From: JBFXCS01 sp050181915
Lineage (GTDB): Bacteria > Actinomycetota > Thermoleophilia > Miltoncostaeales > Miltoncostaeaceae
Assembly (NCBI GenBank): GCA_050181915.1
Contig: JBFXCS010000001.1
Coordinates: forward strand, 62,001 to 126,000
DNA length: 64,000 bases
Direction of reading: 5' to 3'
This document shows, in pieces, positions 15,673 through 23,724 of this stretch (its first letter is position 1; every line of letters begins with the position of its first letter). Under the pieces are notes generated by a model. The model did no database searches and was not told the DNA's origin. It saw nothing but the letters and a program-made list of their open reading frames with translations. Both the position numbers and the translations under genes were made by a program.

Positions 15673-16478
15673 CCGTCCGCACACGAACGCGTCGTTGGGC
15701 CGTCGCCCTCGCGGTGGCGGGCCTGGCCGTCCTTCCCGCCGCAGCCCAGGCGGCGCCCACGGTCTACGCGGCCGCGTCGCTCACCGAGACCTTCCCCAAG
15801 ATCGACCCGAAGGCGACGTTCAGCTTCGGCGGCTCCAACACGCTCGCCCTCCAGATCACCCGCGGCGCGCCGGCCGACGTCTTCGCCTCCGCCGCGCCGA
15901 ACTACACCCAGGACCTCTACAAGCAGGGCGTGGTGGAGAAGCCGGTGTTCCTCACCTTCAACCGCCTCGCCGTGATCGTGCCGAAGTCGAACCCGGCGGG
16001 GATCAGGTCGGTGTACGACCTCGCCAAGCCCGGCGTGAAGCTGGTGATCGGCGCGCAGGCGGTGCCGGTGGGCTCGTACACCCGCACCGTGTTCCGCACG
16101 CTGGGCCTGTCGCGCGCGCTGAGCAACGTGGTGAGCCAGGAGTCCGACGTGAAGAGCGTGGTGGGCAAGGTGGCCCTCGGCGAGGCCGACGCGGGCGTCT
16201 CCTACGTCACCGACGCGCGCGCCGCGGCCGGCCGCATCACGCCGGTGGCCATCCCGAGCTGGGCGCAGCCCAAGGTGCGCTACGAGATCGCCGTGGTGAA
16301 GGCCAGCAGGAACAAGGCCGCGGCACGGGCGTTCATCGCGAAGGCCACCGGGCCGGCGGGCCGGAAGATCATGGCCCAGGCCGGCTTCAAGTTCCCCGCC
16401 CCGCCGAAGAAGAAGAAGGCGACCCCGAAGAAGAACAAGAAGAGCGCCAGGGAGTCGGTGCCCGCGGCGGCGCGATGA
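15669..16478 (+). CDS. modA: Molybdate ABC transporter, substrate-binding protein
   Basis: 269 residues with a signal peptide cut near AAAQAA|PTVYAAASL. TVYAAASLTETF, FSFGGSNTLALQITRGAPADVFASA, LAVIVPKSNP and VGKVALGEADAGVSYVTDA are ModA hallmarks; the family binds molybdate or tungstate outside the membrane. There is no lipobox. The C-terminus is a Lys-rich tail (PPKKKKATPKKNKKSAR) that is not part of the fold. ATGA overlaps on both sides bind it into one operon. Confidence 0.93.
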   Translation: MTVRTRTRRWAVALAVAGLAVLPAAAQAAPTVYAAASLTETFPKIDPKATFSFGGSNTLALQITRGAPADVFASAAPNYTQDLYKQGVVEKPVFLTFNRLAVIVPKSNPAGIRSVYDLAKPGVKLVIGAQAVPVGSYTRTVFRTLGLSRALSNVVSQESDVKSVVGKVALGEADAGVSYVTDARAAAGRITPVAIPSWAQPKVRYEIAVVKASRNKAAARAFIAKATGPAGRKIMAQAGFKFPAPPKKKKATPKKNKKSARESVPAAAR

Positions 16479-17311
16479 CCTTTCGGCCGCGGCCCTTCTC
16501 GCTGCTGCTCTGGGCCGCGGCCGGAATCACCCTCGCCTTCCTGATCCTCCCGGTCGTCGCGCTCTTCACGGAGATCGGGCCCGGGGAGATCGTCGATCAG
16601 CTCCGCACGGAAGCGGTCGCCGACGCCCTGCGGGTCACGGCGATCACGAACGGCATCGCCTTCGGCATCACCCTGCTGGTCGGCACGCCGGCCGCCTACC
16701 TGATCGCGAGCCGGCGGTTCCCCGGCCGGCAGCTGATCGTCACGCTCGTCGAGCTGCCCCTGGTGCTGCCGCCGGCGGTGGCCGGCCTCGGCCTGCTCAT
16801 CGCCTTCGGCCGCATGGGCCTGCTGGGCGATCAGGTGGAGGCTCTCGGCCTCACCATCGGCTTCACCCGCACCGCCGTGGTGATGGCGATCATCTTCGTG
16901 GCCGGCCCCTTCTACGTGCGCCAGGCGATCGCCGCCTTCGAGTCGGTCGATCCCGACCTGATGCTGGCGGCGCGCACGCTGGGGGCGGGGCCGGGCCGGT
17001 CGTTCTGGCGGGTGGCGCTGCCGCTCGCCGCGAGCGGCCTCGGCGCGGGGGCGGCGCTCTCGCTGGCGCGCGGCATCGGCGAGTTCGGCGCGACGATCAT
17101 GTTCGCCGGCAGCACCCAGGGCCAGACCCAGACGGTCACCCTGGCGATCTACGACCTCCTGGGCCTGAACTTCGACGCGGCCATCGCGCTCGGCGCGCTG
17201 CTCGTCGTGGTGAGCGCCCTGGTGCTCATCTCCCTCAAACTGGTGGTCTCGTGGCGCAGGCTCTTCGAGCGGACATCGCCGTTCCCCGTCGGCACTTCGA
17301 GCTCCGGGTAG
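16475..17311 (+). CDS. modB: Molybdate ABC transporter, permease
   Basis: 278 residues with six or so membrane helices and the BPD_transp_1 fold. The EAA-like loop reads AARTLGAGPGRSFWRVALPLAASGLGAGAALSLARGIGEFGATIMFAG, close to ModB/CysT permeases. It forms the channel for substrate handed over by ModA. ATG 16475 overlaps the modA stop; the 3' end overlaps modC by about 60 nt if modC begins at GTG 17251. Confidence 0.93.
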   Translation: MTFRPRPFSLLLWAAAGITLAFLILPVVALFTEIGPGEIVDQLRTEAVADALRVTAITNGIAFGITLLVGTPAAYLIASRRFPGRQLIVTLVELPLVLPPAVAGLGLLIAFGRMGLLGDQVEALGLTIGFTRTAVVMAIIFVAGPFYVRQAIAAFESVDPDLMLAARTLGAGPGRSFWRVALPLAASGLGAGAALSLARGIGEFGATIMFAGSTQGQTQTVTLAIYDLLGLNFDAAIALGALLVVVSALVLISLKLVVSWRRLFERTSPFPVGTSSSG

Positions 17312-18297
17312 CCCTGGAGGTCGGCGCGGGCGAGACCATGGCCCTGGTCGGCCCGTCCGGGGCGGGCAAGACCACCGTGCTGCGGGCCATCGCCGGCGCG
17401 CTGCGGCCGTCGGCGGGCAGCATCGCCGTGGGCGACGCGGTGCTCTACGACTCCGCGCGGCGGCTGAACCTGCCGCCGGAGGCGCGGCGGGTGGGCTACG
17501 TCTTCCAGGAGTACGCGCTCTTCCCGCACATGACGGTGCGCCAGAACGTCGCCTTCGGCGGGCGCGCGCGGGTGGATGACCTGCTGCAGCGCTTCCGCAT
17601 CGCGCACCTGGCGGACGCCCGGCCAGGACGGATCTCGGGCGGCGAGCGTCAGCGCGTCAGCCTGGCCCGCGCCATCGCCTCCGACCCCCGGGTGCTGCTG
17701 CTCGACGAGCCGCTGTCGGCGCTCGACGCGCACACCAAGGTGGCGGTGCGGGGCGAGCTGCACGACCTGCTGGCCGAGCTGTCGCTGCCCGTGCTGCTGG
17801 TGACCCACGACTTCGAGGACGCCGCGGCCCTCGCGGACCGGGTCGGGGTGATCTCGCAGGGGGCGCTGCGCCAGGTCGGCACCCCCGCCGAGCTGCTCGC
17901 CGCGCCGGCCGACGCCTTCGTCGCCGGCTTCGTGGGCAGCAACCTGCTGGCCGGCGTGGCCCGCGACGGCCGCGACGGCCTGCGCGAGGTGGCCCTCGAC
18001 GCCGGAGGGGTCGTCTACTCCACCACCGAGCTGGACGGGCGGGTCGGCGCCATCGTCCACCCCTGGGACGTGTCGATCGCCGCCGAGCAGGGCGACGACT
18101 CGGCGCTCAACCACATCCGCGCGCCCATCGCGTCGGTGGTGCCGGTGGGAAGCCGCGTGCGGGTGCGGGTGGGCCCGCTCGTCGCGGAGGTGACCGCCGT
18201 GTCGGCCGAGCGCCTCGGCCTGGAGCGGGGCCGGGTGGTGAGCGCCACCTTCAAGGCCACCGCCACCCGCCTCGTGCCGCTCGACGCGGGGAGCTGA
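17251..18297 (+). CDS. modC: Molybdate ABC transporter, ATP-binding protein
   Basis: 348 residues. Walker A GPSGAGKTT at 34-42, Q-loop in GYVFQEYALFPHMTV, signature ISGGERQRVSLARA, Walker B VLLLDEPLSALD, switch His in LVTHD, and a C-terminal region (IVHPWDVSIAAEQ ... GLERGRVVSATFKATATRLV) that fits one TOBE domain for oxyanion sensing. It couples ATP hydrolysis to ModB. GTG 17251 gives a long overlap with modB; a later start is possible but would trim the first strand. Confidence 0.92.
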   Translation: MAQALRADIAVPRRHFELRVALEVGAGETMALVGPSGAGKTTVLRAIAGALRPSAGSIAVGDAVLYDSARRLNLPPEARRVGYVFQEYALFPHMTVRQNVAFGGRARVDDLLQRFRIAHLADARPGRISGGERQRVSLARAIASDPRVLLLDEPLSALDAHTKVAVRGELHDLLAELSLPVLLVTHDFEDAAALADRVGVISQGALRQVGTPAELLAAPADAFVAGFVGSNLLAGVARDGRDGLREVALDAGGVVYSTTELDGRVGAIVHPWDVSIAAEQGDDSALNHIRAPIASVVPVGSRVRVRVGPLVAEVTAVSAERLGLERGRVVSATFKATATRLVPLDAGS

Positions 18298-18334
18298 GCC
18301 GGGCCGGGACGGTTGCTAGGCTCAGCTCCCACGT

Positions 18335-18407
18335 GGCGACGTGGCGAAGTGGCTAACGCGGCGGTCTGCAAAACCGTTATTCGCGGGTTCGACTCCCGCC
18401 GTCGCCT
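18335..18407 (+). tRNA. tRNA-Cys (GCA)
   Basis: Acceptor GGCGACG/CGTCGCC, D-arm GGCGAAGTGGCTAACGC, anticodon loop with GCA (TCTGCAAAA), T-arm CGGGTTCGACTCCCG, discriminator T. The 3' 36 nt plus CTC are repeated at 21948, so this gene has served as an integration site. Confidence 0.97.
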
Positions 18408-18410
18408 CTC
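18372..18410 (+). repeat. attL-type direct repeat: 3' end of tRNA-Cys (39 bp)
   Basis: AACCGTTATTCGCGGGTTCG and the next 19 nt are identical to 21948-21986. Duplication of a tRNA 3' end is the usual footprint of site-specific integration. Confidence 0.85.
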
Positions 18411-18455
18411 TCCGCCTGCCCCTCCTCTGAGCGATCCATGGGCGCCTTCTCCGCC

Positions 18456-19544
18456 TTACGGGGTGACGCAGGCCTTGATGGTGCCCTCTTCGCGCGTGGC
18501 CATGGCCGCGTAGCCCTCCGGCGCGTCATCGAGGGGCAGGTCGTGCGTGAAGACGGGCGACGGGTCGAGGCGACCCCGGGCCAGCAGGGGCCACAGGTCC
18601 TTGGCGTACGCGTGCGTGGGCGCGACTCCGCCCTTGATCGTCACGTTGCGCAGGAACGCGACGTCCCACGGCACCTGGGGCGCGCCGAGGAAGACCTCCA
18701 TCCCCACCCAGCTGACCGTTCCGAACGGGCGCACGTCCTTGACGGCCTGGGCGATCGAGTCGGCGCTCGAGACCGCGTCGATCACGACCTCGGGGCCGAG
18801 GCCCTCGGTGAGCTCGCCCACCACCTGGGCGGCCTTCTCGACCCCGCCCTCACCCTTCGTGTCCACGACGTGGGTGGCGCCGAGCTTCTCGCCCACGGCC
18901 ATGCGGTCGGCGTGGTGTCCGGCCAGCACGATGTTGGCCGCCCCGAAGAGTCCCGCGACGTGGCAGGCGAGCAGCCCGACGGCGCCGTCGCCCACGACCA
19001 TGACGGTGTCGCCGGGCCGGATGCCGGCGCCCGCGACCGCGTGGTAGGCGGTGCCGAGCACGTCGGCGACGGGAAGCACCTTGGCGTCGTGCTCGTCGCC
19101 CGCCAGGGGCTCGGGCACCACGTCGAGGCTGCCGTCGGCCATGGGCACGCGGACCAACTCGGACTGGCCGCCCTGCACGTCGCCGCCGGCGCTCCAGAAG
19201 GCCTGGAAGCCATAACAGCCTCCGCTGGCGCAGGAGGTGAAGTGACCCAGGTGGCACTCGGCGCAGTGGCCGCAGCTGAACCAGAAGGGCGAGACGACCT
19301 TGTCGCCGGGCCTCACACGGCGAACCTCCGCCCCCACGGCCTCGACCACGCCCACGAACTCGTGCCCCAGCCGGCAGCCCGGGCTGAACCCGAACGCGTC
19401 GCCGTGGTTGTAGATGTGCATGTCCGAGCCGCAGATGCCCGCCTTGGTGACGCGGACGACGGCGTCGGTGGGCGTGACGATCTCGGGATCGGGCACCGTC
19501 TCCACCCGGACGTCGCCGGGCGCGTTGTAGATCAGACCCTTCAT
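18456..19544 (-). CDS. Zinc-dependent alcohol dehydrogenase (MDR family)
   Basis: 362 residues. Catalytic-zinc ligands in AGICGSDMHIY and LGHEFVGVV, structural zinc Cys set in FSCGHCAECHLGHFTSC, and a Rossmann GDGAVG motif for NAD(P). Members oxidise alcohols or aldehydes; the exact substrate is unknown (sequence is nearest to the broad 'zinc-dependent dehydrogenase' class). Its promoter region contains the 18-bp palindrome at 19597, identical at its core to the one before the tetR gene, so it is probably repressed by that regulator. First gene of the island beside tRNA-Cys. Confidence 0.9.
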   Translation of the reverse strand: MKGLIYNAPGDVRVETVPDPEIVTPTDAVVRVTKAGICGSDMHIYNHGDAFGFSPGCRLGHEFVGVVEAVGAEVRRVRPGDKVVSPFWFSCGHCAECHLGHFTSCASGGCYGFQAFWSAGGDVQGGQSELVRVPMADGSLDVVPEPLAGDEHDAKVLPVADVLGTAYHAVAGAGIRPGDTVMVVGDGAVGLLACHVAGLFGAANIVLAGHHADRMAVGEKLGATHVVDTKGEGGVEKAAQVVGELTEGLGPEVVIDAVSSADSIAQAVKDVRPFGTVSWVGMEVFLGAPQVPWDVAFLRNVTIKGGVAPTHAYAKDLWPLLARGRLDPSPVFTHDLPLDDAPEGYAAMATREEGTIKACVTP

Positions 19545-19596
19545 GGGCCCCCCTGGTTCGAAGCGATGTGACAGCGAAGCGTCACCCTAGCTGCGT

Positions 19597-19614
19597 CTTG
19601 AACGATCGTTCAAG
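19597..19614. promoter_or_regulatory. TetR operator, palindrome CTTGAACGATCGTTCAAG
   Basis: A perfect 18-bp palindrome 52 bp upstream of the dehydrogenase start. The core GAACGATCGTTC recurs at 21283 between the nitroreductase and tetR genes. Confidence 0.75.
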
Positions 19615-19661
19615 ATTCCATATCGTAACGAGTGTAGTTCGGTGTGATTCCGGGGGATTCG

Positions 19662-19943
19662 GTGACCGACGGAGACCGGTGGCAGGAGGAAGAAGACGGT
19701 GTCGTCATGCGCTATGACCCCGGCGCCGACAGCTACCACTGCGCGTTTGGCCCGTCATCGCGAATCGTGCAGGTGGAGGATGCCGAGCGCGAGGTGATCG
19801 TCAGGGTGGACGCCCAGACTCGACTCGTCGTCGGCTTCACGATTCCGGGATTCCGCGCATGGCACGCACGCCACGCGGACGCGGACGGCGACTTTGAGTT
19901 GGACCTGCCCACCACCTGGGAAGGTCCGCTTGCCGGCATCTGA
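19662..19943 (+). CDS. DUF2283-like small protein
   Basis: 93 residues. The segment VMRYDPGADSYHCAFGPSSRIVQVEDAEREVIVRVDAQTRLVVGFTIPGF resembles DUF2283 proteins, which begin with a 'YD..AD..Y' strand followed by a conserved hydrophobic 'VVGFEI' strand. Function of that family is unknown. The start GTG 19662 follows GGGGGA; GTG 19644 and ATG 19707 are alternatives. Lower GC than host genes. It overlaps the next gene by 14 nt and lies inside the tRNA-Cys island. Confidence 0.6.
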   Translation: MTDGDRWQEEEDGVVMRYDPGADSYHCAFGPSSRIVQVEDAEREVIVRVDAQTRLVVGFTIPGFRAWHARHADADGDFELDLPTTWEGPLAGI

Positions 19944-20553
19944 GCTACGCGCCTGGCTGGGTGCGCATTCAGACCGGCTGGAGGCCCTGCTGACACAGGA
20001 GATCGAGCGCGCTGACGAGGAGGGGCAGCTGGAGGCGGCGCTGGCCGCCCATCTACGGCTTGTCCTCGATGGCCTCGTGGCAGTCGGTCGGCCCTCCCTG
20101 CGCCGAGGCCTGGAAGAACTTGCGATCAAGCTCGATGAGGTGTCGCTCGCGAAGCTGGACGACGTCGTTCGCGAGCGGTTGCAGGTAGGAGAAGCGATCG
20201 AGTTCGAGACGCGCGTGCTCTTCGGAGTCTCCTCCGAGGACGACCCGTCGCTTGCCGCGATGGTCGAGCGGCGCACGCGTGTGGCGGCGTTGGTGCGGAC
20301 CTTCCTCGGCCTCTTGGAAGGCGCGGATTCTTCCTTGGCTGGGTTGTCGGCGCGAGTCCACGCCTGGCTGACCGAGAATCAGCGCACACTCGGCGTGCTG
20401 ACTCGCCAGGCGCTGGAGCGCCAGGTCTCGCGACACGACGGAGACGAGGTGGCCGCGGCCGAGCGTCTCTCCACGGTCGCGCTCGTCCAGGCCAATGCGA
20501 TGGTGCTCACCCTGGGGTTGGCGGCAACCGGCGAGGTCATCGCGGCGGCCTAG
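19930..20553 (+). CDS. Hypothetical helical protein in the tRNA-Cys island
   Basis: About 207 residues, nearly all predicted helix, without membrane segments or signal (LRAWLGAHSDRLEALLTQEIERADEEGQLEAALAAHLRLVLDGL ... LQVGEAIEFETRVLFGVSSEDDPS). I prefer TTG 19930 because GGGAAGG precedes it, but TTG 19894 is possible. It overlaps the DUF2283-like gene and converges on the nitroreductase with a 4-nt overlap of stops. No family recognised; perhaps a partner of the small protein before it. Confidence 0.6.
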   Translation: MPASELRAWLGAHSDRLEALLTQEIERADEEGQLEAALAAHLRLVLDGLVAVGRPSLRRGLEELAIKLDEVSLAKLDDVVRERLQVGEAIEFETRVLFGVSSEDDPSLAAMVERRTRVAALVRTFLGLLEGADSSLAGLSARVHAWLTENQRTLGVLTRQALERQVSRHDGDEVAAAERLSTVALVQANAMVLTLGLAATGEVIAAA

Positions 20554-21233
20554 GCGTGGGTCGCGGGTGTCCTCGACCGTGGCGCTCCCCAGGTCTCGTC
20601 GTGCACCAGGGAGCGCCATGGACGGCGCGCCGCGGCGAGGGCAGGCGGTAGGGAGGTCGGAAACTCGACCGGGTACCCGAGCGGGGTGATGATCGGGGCT
20701 GAGACCTCGGCCGGTAGGGCGAGCCATGCGCGGAACTCCGACTCGTAGAAGCCGTGGAAGTTGGTCGGCAAGGTCCCGAGATCCATCGCCCGGGCGGCTA
20801 CGAGCAGGTTCTCAAGGGCGAAGGCGAGGGACATCATCTCGGCGGCGGCCTCGCGGGCGGCGAGCCGCTCGCGGTGGGGCTCCGGGATCGTGCGCCGGGG
20901 CACGAGGACCGGAACGATCCACACCGGCGCGTGCCGCACTCCACCGACGACCTGCTCCGCGTAGCCTCGCGCCCACGCGGCGTGCTCGTCCTCGTCGACG
21001 CCCCCGACGGGCTCCCGCATGATCCGGAAGTACTCGCCCCCTCCGCGCACCACCAGATCGGCGAGTTCCTCGCGGCGGTTCCGGACCACGACGAAGCTCC
21101 ACGCCTGGGCCATGCTCTCAGACGGCGCCATGAGGGCGAGCCGCAGCAGTCGGTCGACATCGGTCGCGGAGACGGGTCGATCGGTGTAACGCCGGACACT
21201 TCGCCGCCGCCGGATCGCTTCGAGCGCGTCCAT
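20550..21233 (-). CDS. Nitroreductase-family FMN protein
   Basis: 227 residues. The opening MDALEAIRRRRSVRRYTDRPVSATDVDRLLRLALMAPS is the FMN-binding start of the nitroreductase family, and AMDLGTLPTNFHGFYESEFRAWLALP with ITPLGYP is the matching C-terminal part. Such enzymes reduce nitro compounds, quinones or dehalogenate substrates with NAD(P)H. ATG 21233 follows GGGAG. It is divergent from tetR, and the palindrome at 21283 lies between the two. Confidence 0.88.
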   Translation of the reverse strand: MDALEAIRRRRSVRRYTDRPVSATDVDRLLRLALMAPSESMAQAWSFVVVRNRREELADLVVRGGGEYFRIMREPVGGVDEDEHAAWARGYAEQVVGGVRHAPVWIVPVLVPRRTIPEPHRERLAAREAAAEMMSLAFALENLLVAARAMDLGTLPTNFHGFYESEFRAWLALPAEVSAPIITPLGYPVEFPTSLPPALAAARRPWRSLVHDETWGAPRSRTPATHA

Positions 21234-21282
21234 GCTCGGCTCCCTGGGTCTTGGGACGTGTGACGCCACGCTATGAGATTTG

Positions 21283-21294
21283 GAACGATCGTTC
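21283..21294. promoter_or_regulatory. TetR operator core GAACGATCGTTC between nitroreductase and tetR
   Basis: Same 12-bp core as the site at 19597, placed so that one dimer could shut off both divergent genes. It is flanked by TTTG and AAGG. Confidence 0.75.
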
Positions 21295-21314
21295 AAGGCG
21301 CTACGCTACGTGCC

Positions 21315-21911
21315 ATGCCCCCCAAGCGATTCGACCCCGACGAAGCCCTCGCGCGGGCATGCGACGCTTTCTGGGCGAAGGGCTATGAAGGCACGAGCGC
21401 CCAGGACCTCGTCGATGCCATGGGCATCAACCGCGGGAGCCTGTACGCGACCTTTGGCAACAAACGCCGCCTCTACGAGCTGGCCCTCGATCTGTACCTC
21501 GAACGCGACCGGGCGACGCTGGCGAAGACCCTCGACGGCGAGCCGCCGCTGCGGGCGATCCTCGCTCAGCTGCTCGGCCGCTATGCCGATCAGCTGGCCG
21601 CAGACCCCGAGCGGCGCGGGTGCTTTTTCGCCAACGCCTGCGCCGAGCTGTCTCCGGACGACGCTCCCCTCGCGGCGCGCCTGACGGCTGAACTCGACGC
21701 ACAGCGGGGGCTCTTCGAGGACGCGTTCCGTGCCGCCCGTGATCGGGGTGAGCCCCTCGCGTCGCGGGATGAAGTGCAGCTCGCGGGATTCGTCGTCGGG
21801 GCCCTCCAGGGAATGCGCCTCGTGGGCAAGGTGACCGGCGACCGGGACCGACTGGAGAGCATCATCACCCTCACCCTCGATGCGATCAGCGGTCCCGGCT
21901 TCCAGACCTGA
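21315..21911 (+). CDS. TetR-family transcriptional regulator
   Basis: 198 residues. HTH at about 27-54 (TSAQDLVDAMGINRGSLYATFGNKRRLY), with an AcrR/TetR_C-like ligand domain (GCFFANACAELSPDDAPLAARLTAEL). The family represses genes for detoxification enzymes or efflux until a ligand binds. The palindrome 20 bp upstream and its twin before the alcohol dehydrogenase define a probable three-gene regulon: itself, nitroreductase and dehydrogenase. That combination suggests a response to a toxic aldehyde, quinone or nitro compound (inference). Confidence 0.92.
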   Translation: MPPKRFDPDEALARACDAFWAKGYEGTSAQDLVDAMGINRGSLYATFGNKRRLYELALDLYLERDRATLAKTLDGEPPLRAILAQLLGRYADQLAADPERRGCFFANACAELSPDDAPLAARLTAELDAQRGLFEDAFRAARDRGEPLASRDEVQLAGFVVGALQGMRLVGKVTGDRDRLESIITLTLDAISGPGFQT

Positions 21912-21947
21912 CGGCATGGTCCTGGCGACGAGGACGGCGTTGCTCTC

Positions 21948-21986
21948 AACCGTTATTCGCGGGTTCGACTCCCGCCGTCGCCTCTC
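21948..21986 (+). repeat. attR-type direct repeat: truncated tRNA-Cys 3' end
   Basis: 39 nt identical to 18372-18410, without the D-arm or anticodon stem 5' half, so not a functional tRNA. Marks the far end of the island. Confidence 0.85.
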
Positions 21987-21989
21987 CGA

Positions 21990-22691
21990 TCAGGCATGGC
22001 ATAGCCACACCCGCGCCTCCCAGATCAGTCGCGACCCCCTCTGCCCGAGGTGGATGACGCCCTCGTCGACGAGCCGCTTGATGCTGGCCTTCTGAGCCAG
22101 GGCGCCGGTGAGCGGGATCGTCCGCTCCGTGATCTTGGCCACGCTGGAGAAGGCGCTGCGGGCGACGTCGAGAAGCGCTCGCTCGTCCTGAAGGGTCGCC
22201 GTGGGGAGGAGCAGGCGCCCCCTTGCGGCCAGCCGCTGCCGGGCCCCGCGCAGCATGCGCATCGGCAGCTCCGATCCCCGCGGGCCGCCGCCGGTCTTGG
22301 AGGGGAACCACCCGCTGTCACCGGCGATGGCGTCGGGCACGCCCGAGACGTCGCCGATGATGACGTCGGCGCGCAGCGCATCGGGGAGCGGCTCGAAGAG
22401 GTCCCCGTGGAAGAACTCCATGCGGTCGGCGACCCCGTTGGCGGCGGCGCTCGTCGTGCACACCTCGACGACGTCGGGCGACATGTCCACCCCGTAGACC
22501 TTCGCGGCGCCGAGCTTCGCCGCGATGACGCCCAGCACGCCGGAGCCGCAGCCGACGTCGATGACGACATCGCCTTCGCGCACCTCCAGCGCGTCGGCCA
22601 TCAGGTGGGTGATCGTCGTCGGGCGGAACGTCTGCGGCGACGCGGCGAGGTTCATGGGGCCGAGGCGGCCCTTCCAGACGATGGTCTCCAA
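21990..22691 (-). CDS. SAM-dependent class I methyltransferase
   Basis: 233 residues with motif I VIDVGCGSGVLGVIAAKLGA, an acidic ribose-binding loop VYGVDMSP, and a post-motif VIIGDVSGVP. The start LETIVWKGRLGPMNLAASPQTFRPTTITHLMADAL resembles PrmA/PRMT-like methyltransferases, but the target is unknown. TTG 22691 is preceded by AGGAGG seven nt upstream; the SD lies in the palindrome GGAGGACCTCC. It follows metF on the same strand with about 50 nt between, so the cobalamin riboswitch may control both. Confidence 0.8.
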   Translation of the reverse strand: METIVWKGRLGPMNLAASPQTFRPTTITHLMADALEVREGDVVIDVGCGSGVLGVIAAKLGAAKVYGVDMSPDVVEVCTTSAAANGVADRMEFFHGDLFEPLPDALRADVIIGDVSGVPDAIAGDSGWFPSKTGGGPRGSELPMRMLRGARQRLAARGRLLLPTATLQDERALLDVARSAFSSVAKITERTIPLTGALAQKASIKRLVDEGVIHLGQRGSRLIWEARVWLCHA

Positions 22692-22741
22692 CGGAGGTCC
22701 TCCTGGTTCGACGGTCGAGGGCGAGGGGGCGGGGCCATCCG

Positions 22742-23677
22742 TCAGCCGAGCGCCTCCCACACGCGGCGCGCGGGCGCGGCGCGGTTCAGGGTGTAGATGT
22801 GCACGCCGGGCGCACCCGCCGCGAGCAGGTCGGCGGCGAGCCGGGTCGCCGCGTCCACGCCGATGTCGACGACGGCGGCGTCGTCCGCCGCGGATCGCAG
22901 GCGGGCGAGGAGGTCCGCGGGTATGTCGGTCCTGTTGACGGCCGCCATCCGCGTGAGGCCCGCGAGGCTCGTCACCGGCATCACGCCCGGCAGCACCGGC
23001 CGGTGGCATCCGAGGGCGCCCAGATCCTCCACGAGCCGCAGGTAGAGCCGGACGTCGAAGAAGAACTGGGTGATGGCGAAGTCCGCGAGCTCCAACTTGC
23101 GGGCGAGGTGGCGGATGTCCGAGGCGCGATCGGGGGACCGCGGGTGGACCTCCGGGTGAGCCGCGACGCCCACGCAGAAGCCGGCCGGGTGCCGGCGGAT
23201 CTCGCGCACCAGGTCGATCGCATGACGGAAGGCGCCGCCCGGATCCGAGCCGTCTGACGGGGGGTCGCCTCCCAGCGCGAGGATGTTCCGCACGCCTCGC
23301 GCGGCGTAGTCGTCGAGCAGGGCCCGGATCTCGCCCCGGGTGTGGCCGACGCAGGTGAGGTGGGGCATCGTCGGAAAGGAGCGGCTGCCGTTCATCCGGA
23401 CGACCAGCTCGCGGGTGCGTGAGCGGGTCGAGCCCAGCGCGCCGTAGGTGACCGAGGCGAAGGAGGGCTCGAGGCCGGCCAGGCCGCGCAGCGTCGCGTC
23501 CAGCTCGCGCTCGCCGGCGTCGGACCTCGGCGGGAAGAACTCCAGGGAGCGCGTCGGGCCCGCCGCGATGAGGTCGGCGATGCGCGCGGCCGCGCGCGGC
23601 GGGCCGCCCGAGCCGGCGGAGATCGGGTTCGCTTCGTCCTTCGAGCAGCTTCCCGCGACGAGCAGGGGCTCGTTCAC
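22742..23677 (-). CDS. metF: 5,10-methylenetetrahydrofolate reductase
   Basis: 311 residues. SLEFFPPRSDAGERELD near the start (conserved catalytic Glu), SVTYGALGSTRSRT, MPHLTCVGHTRGEI, ILALGGDPP and ITQFFFDVRLYLRLVEDLGA are MTHFR hallmarks. It reduces methylene-THF with FAD to methyl-THF, the methyl donor for methionine synthase. GTG 23677 follows GGGGG. The leader upstream holds a cobalamin riboswitch, so the gene responds to vitamin B12, in keeping with a link to methionine synthase choice. Confidence 0.93.
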   Translation of the reverse strand: MNEPLLVAGSCSKDEANPISAGSGGPPRAAARIADLIAAGPTRSLEFFPPRSDAGERELDATLRGLAGLEPSFASVTYGALGSTRSRTRELVVRMNGSRSFPTMPHLTCVGHTRGEIRALLDDYAARGVRNILALGGDPPSDGSDPGGAFRHAIDLVREIRRHPAGFCVGVAAHPEVHPRSPDRASDIRHLARKLELADFAITQFFFDVRLYLRLVEDLGALGCHRPVLPGVMPVTSLAGLTRMAAVNRTDIPADLLARLRSAADDAAVVDIGVDAATRLAADLLAAGAPGVHIYTLNRAAPARRVWEALG

Positions 23678-23724
23678 ATGTCCCCCTTCGGGATTGCGCG
23701 TCCCGATCGGTGAGGGCCCGCGAC

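Larger units (their letters stand above)
18411..21986. mobile_element. 3.6-kb genomic island inserted at tRNA-Cys
   Basis: The DNA between the intact tRNA-Cys and the 39-bp copy of its 3' end carries five genes: alcohol dehydrogenase, two small hypotheticals, nitroreductase and a TetR regulator. The two hypotheticals have lower GC and less biased codons than the host genes. There is no integrase, excisionase, transposase or replication gene, so the island was mobilised in trans or has lost its integrase. A shared palindrome ties its enzymes to its regulator. Confidence 0.75.

Noticed and set aside
21941..21990. A second functional tRNA-Cys
   Set aside because: Only the 3' 39 nt are present; the 5' acceptor strand, D-arm and anticodon are missing.
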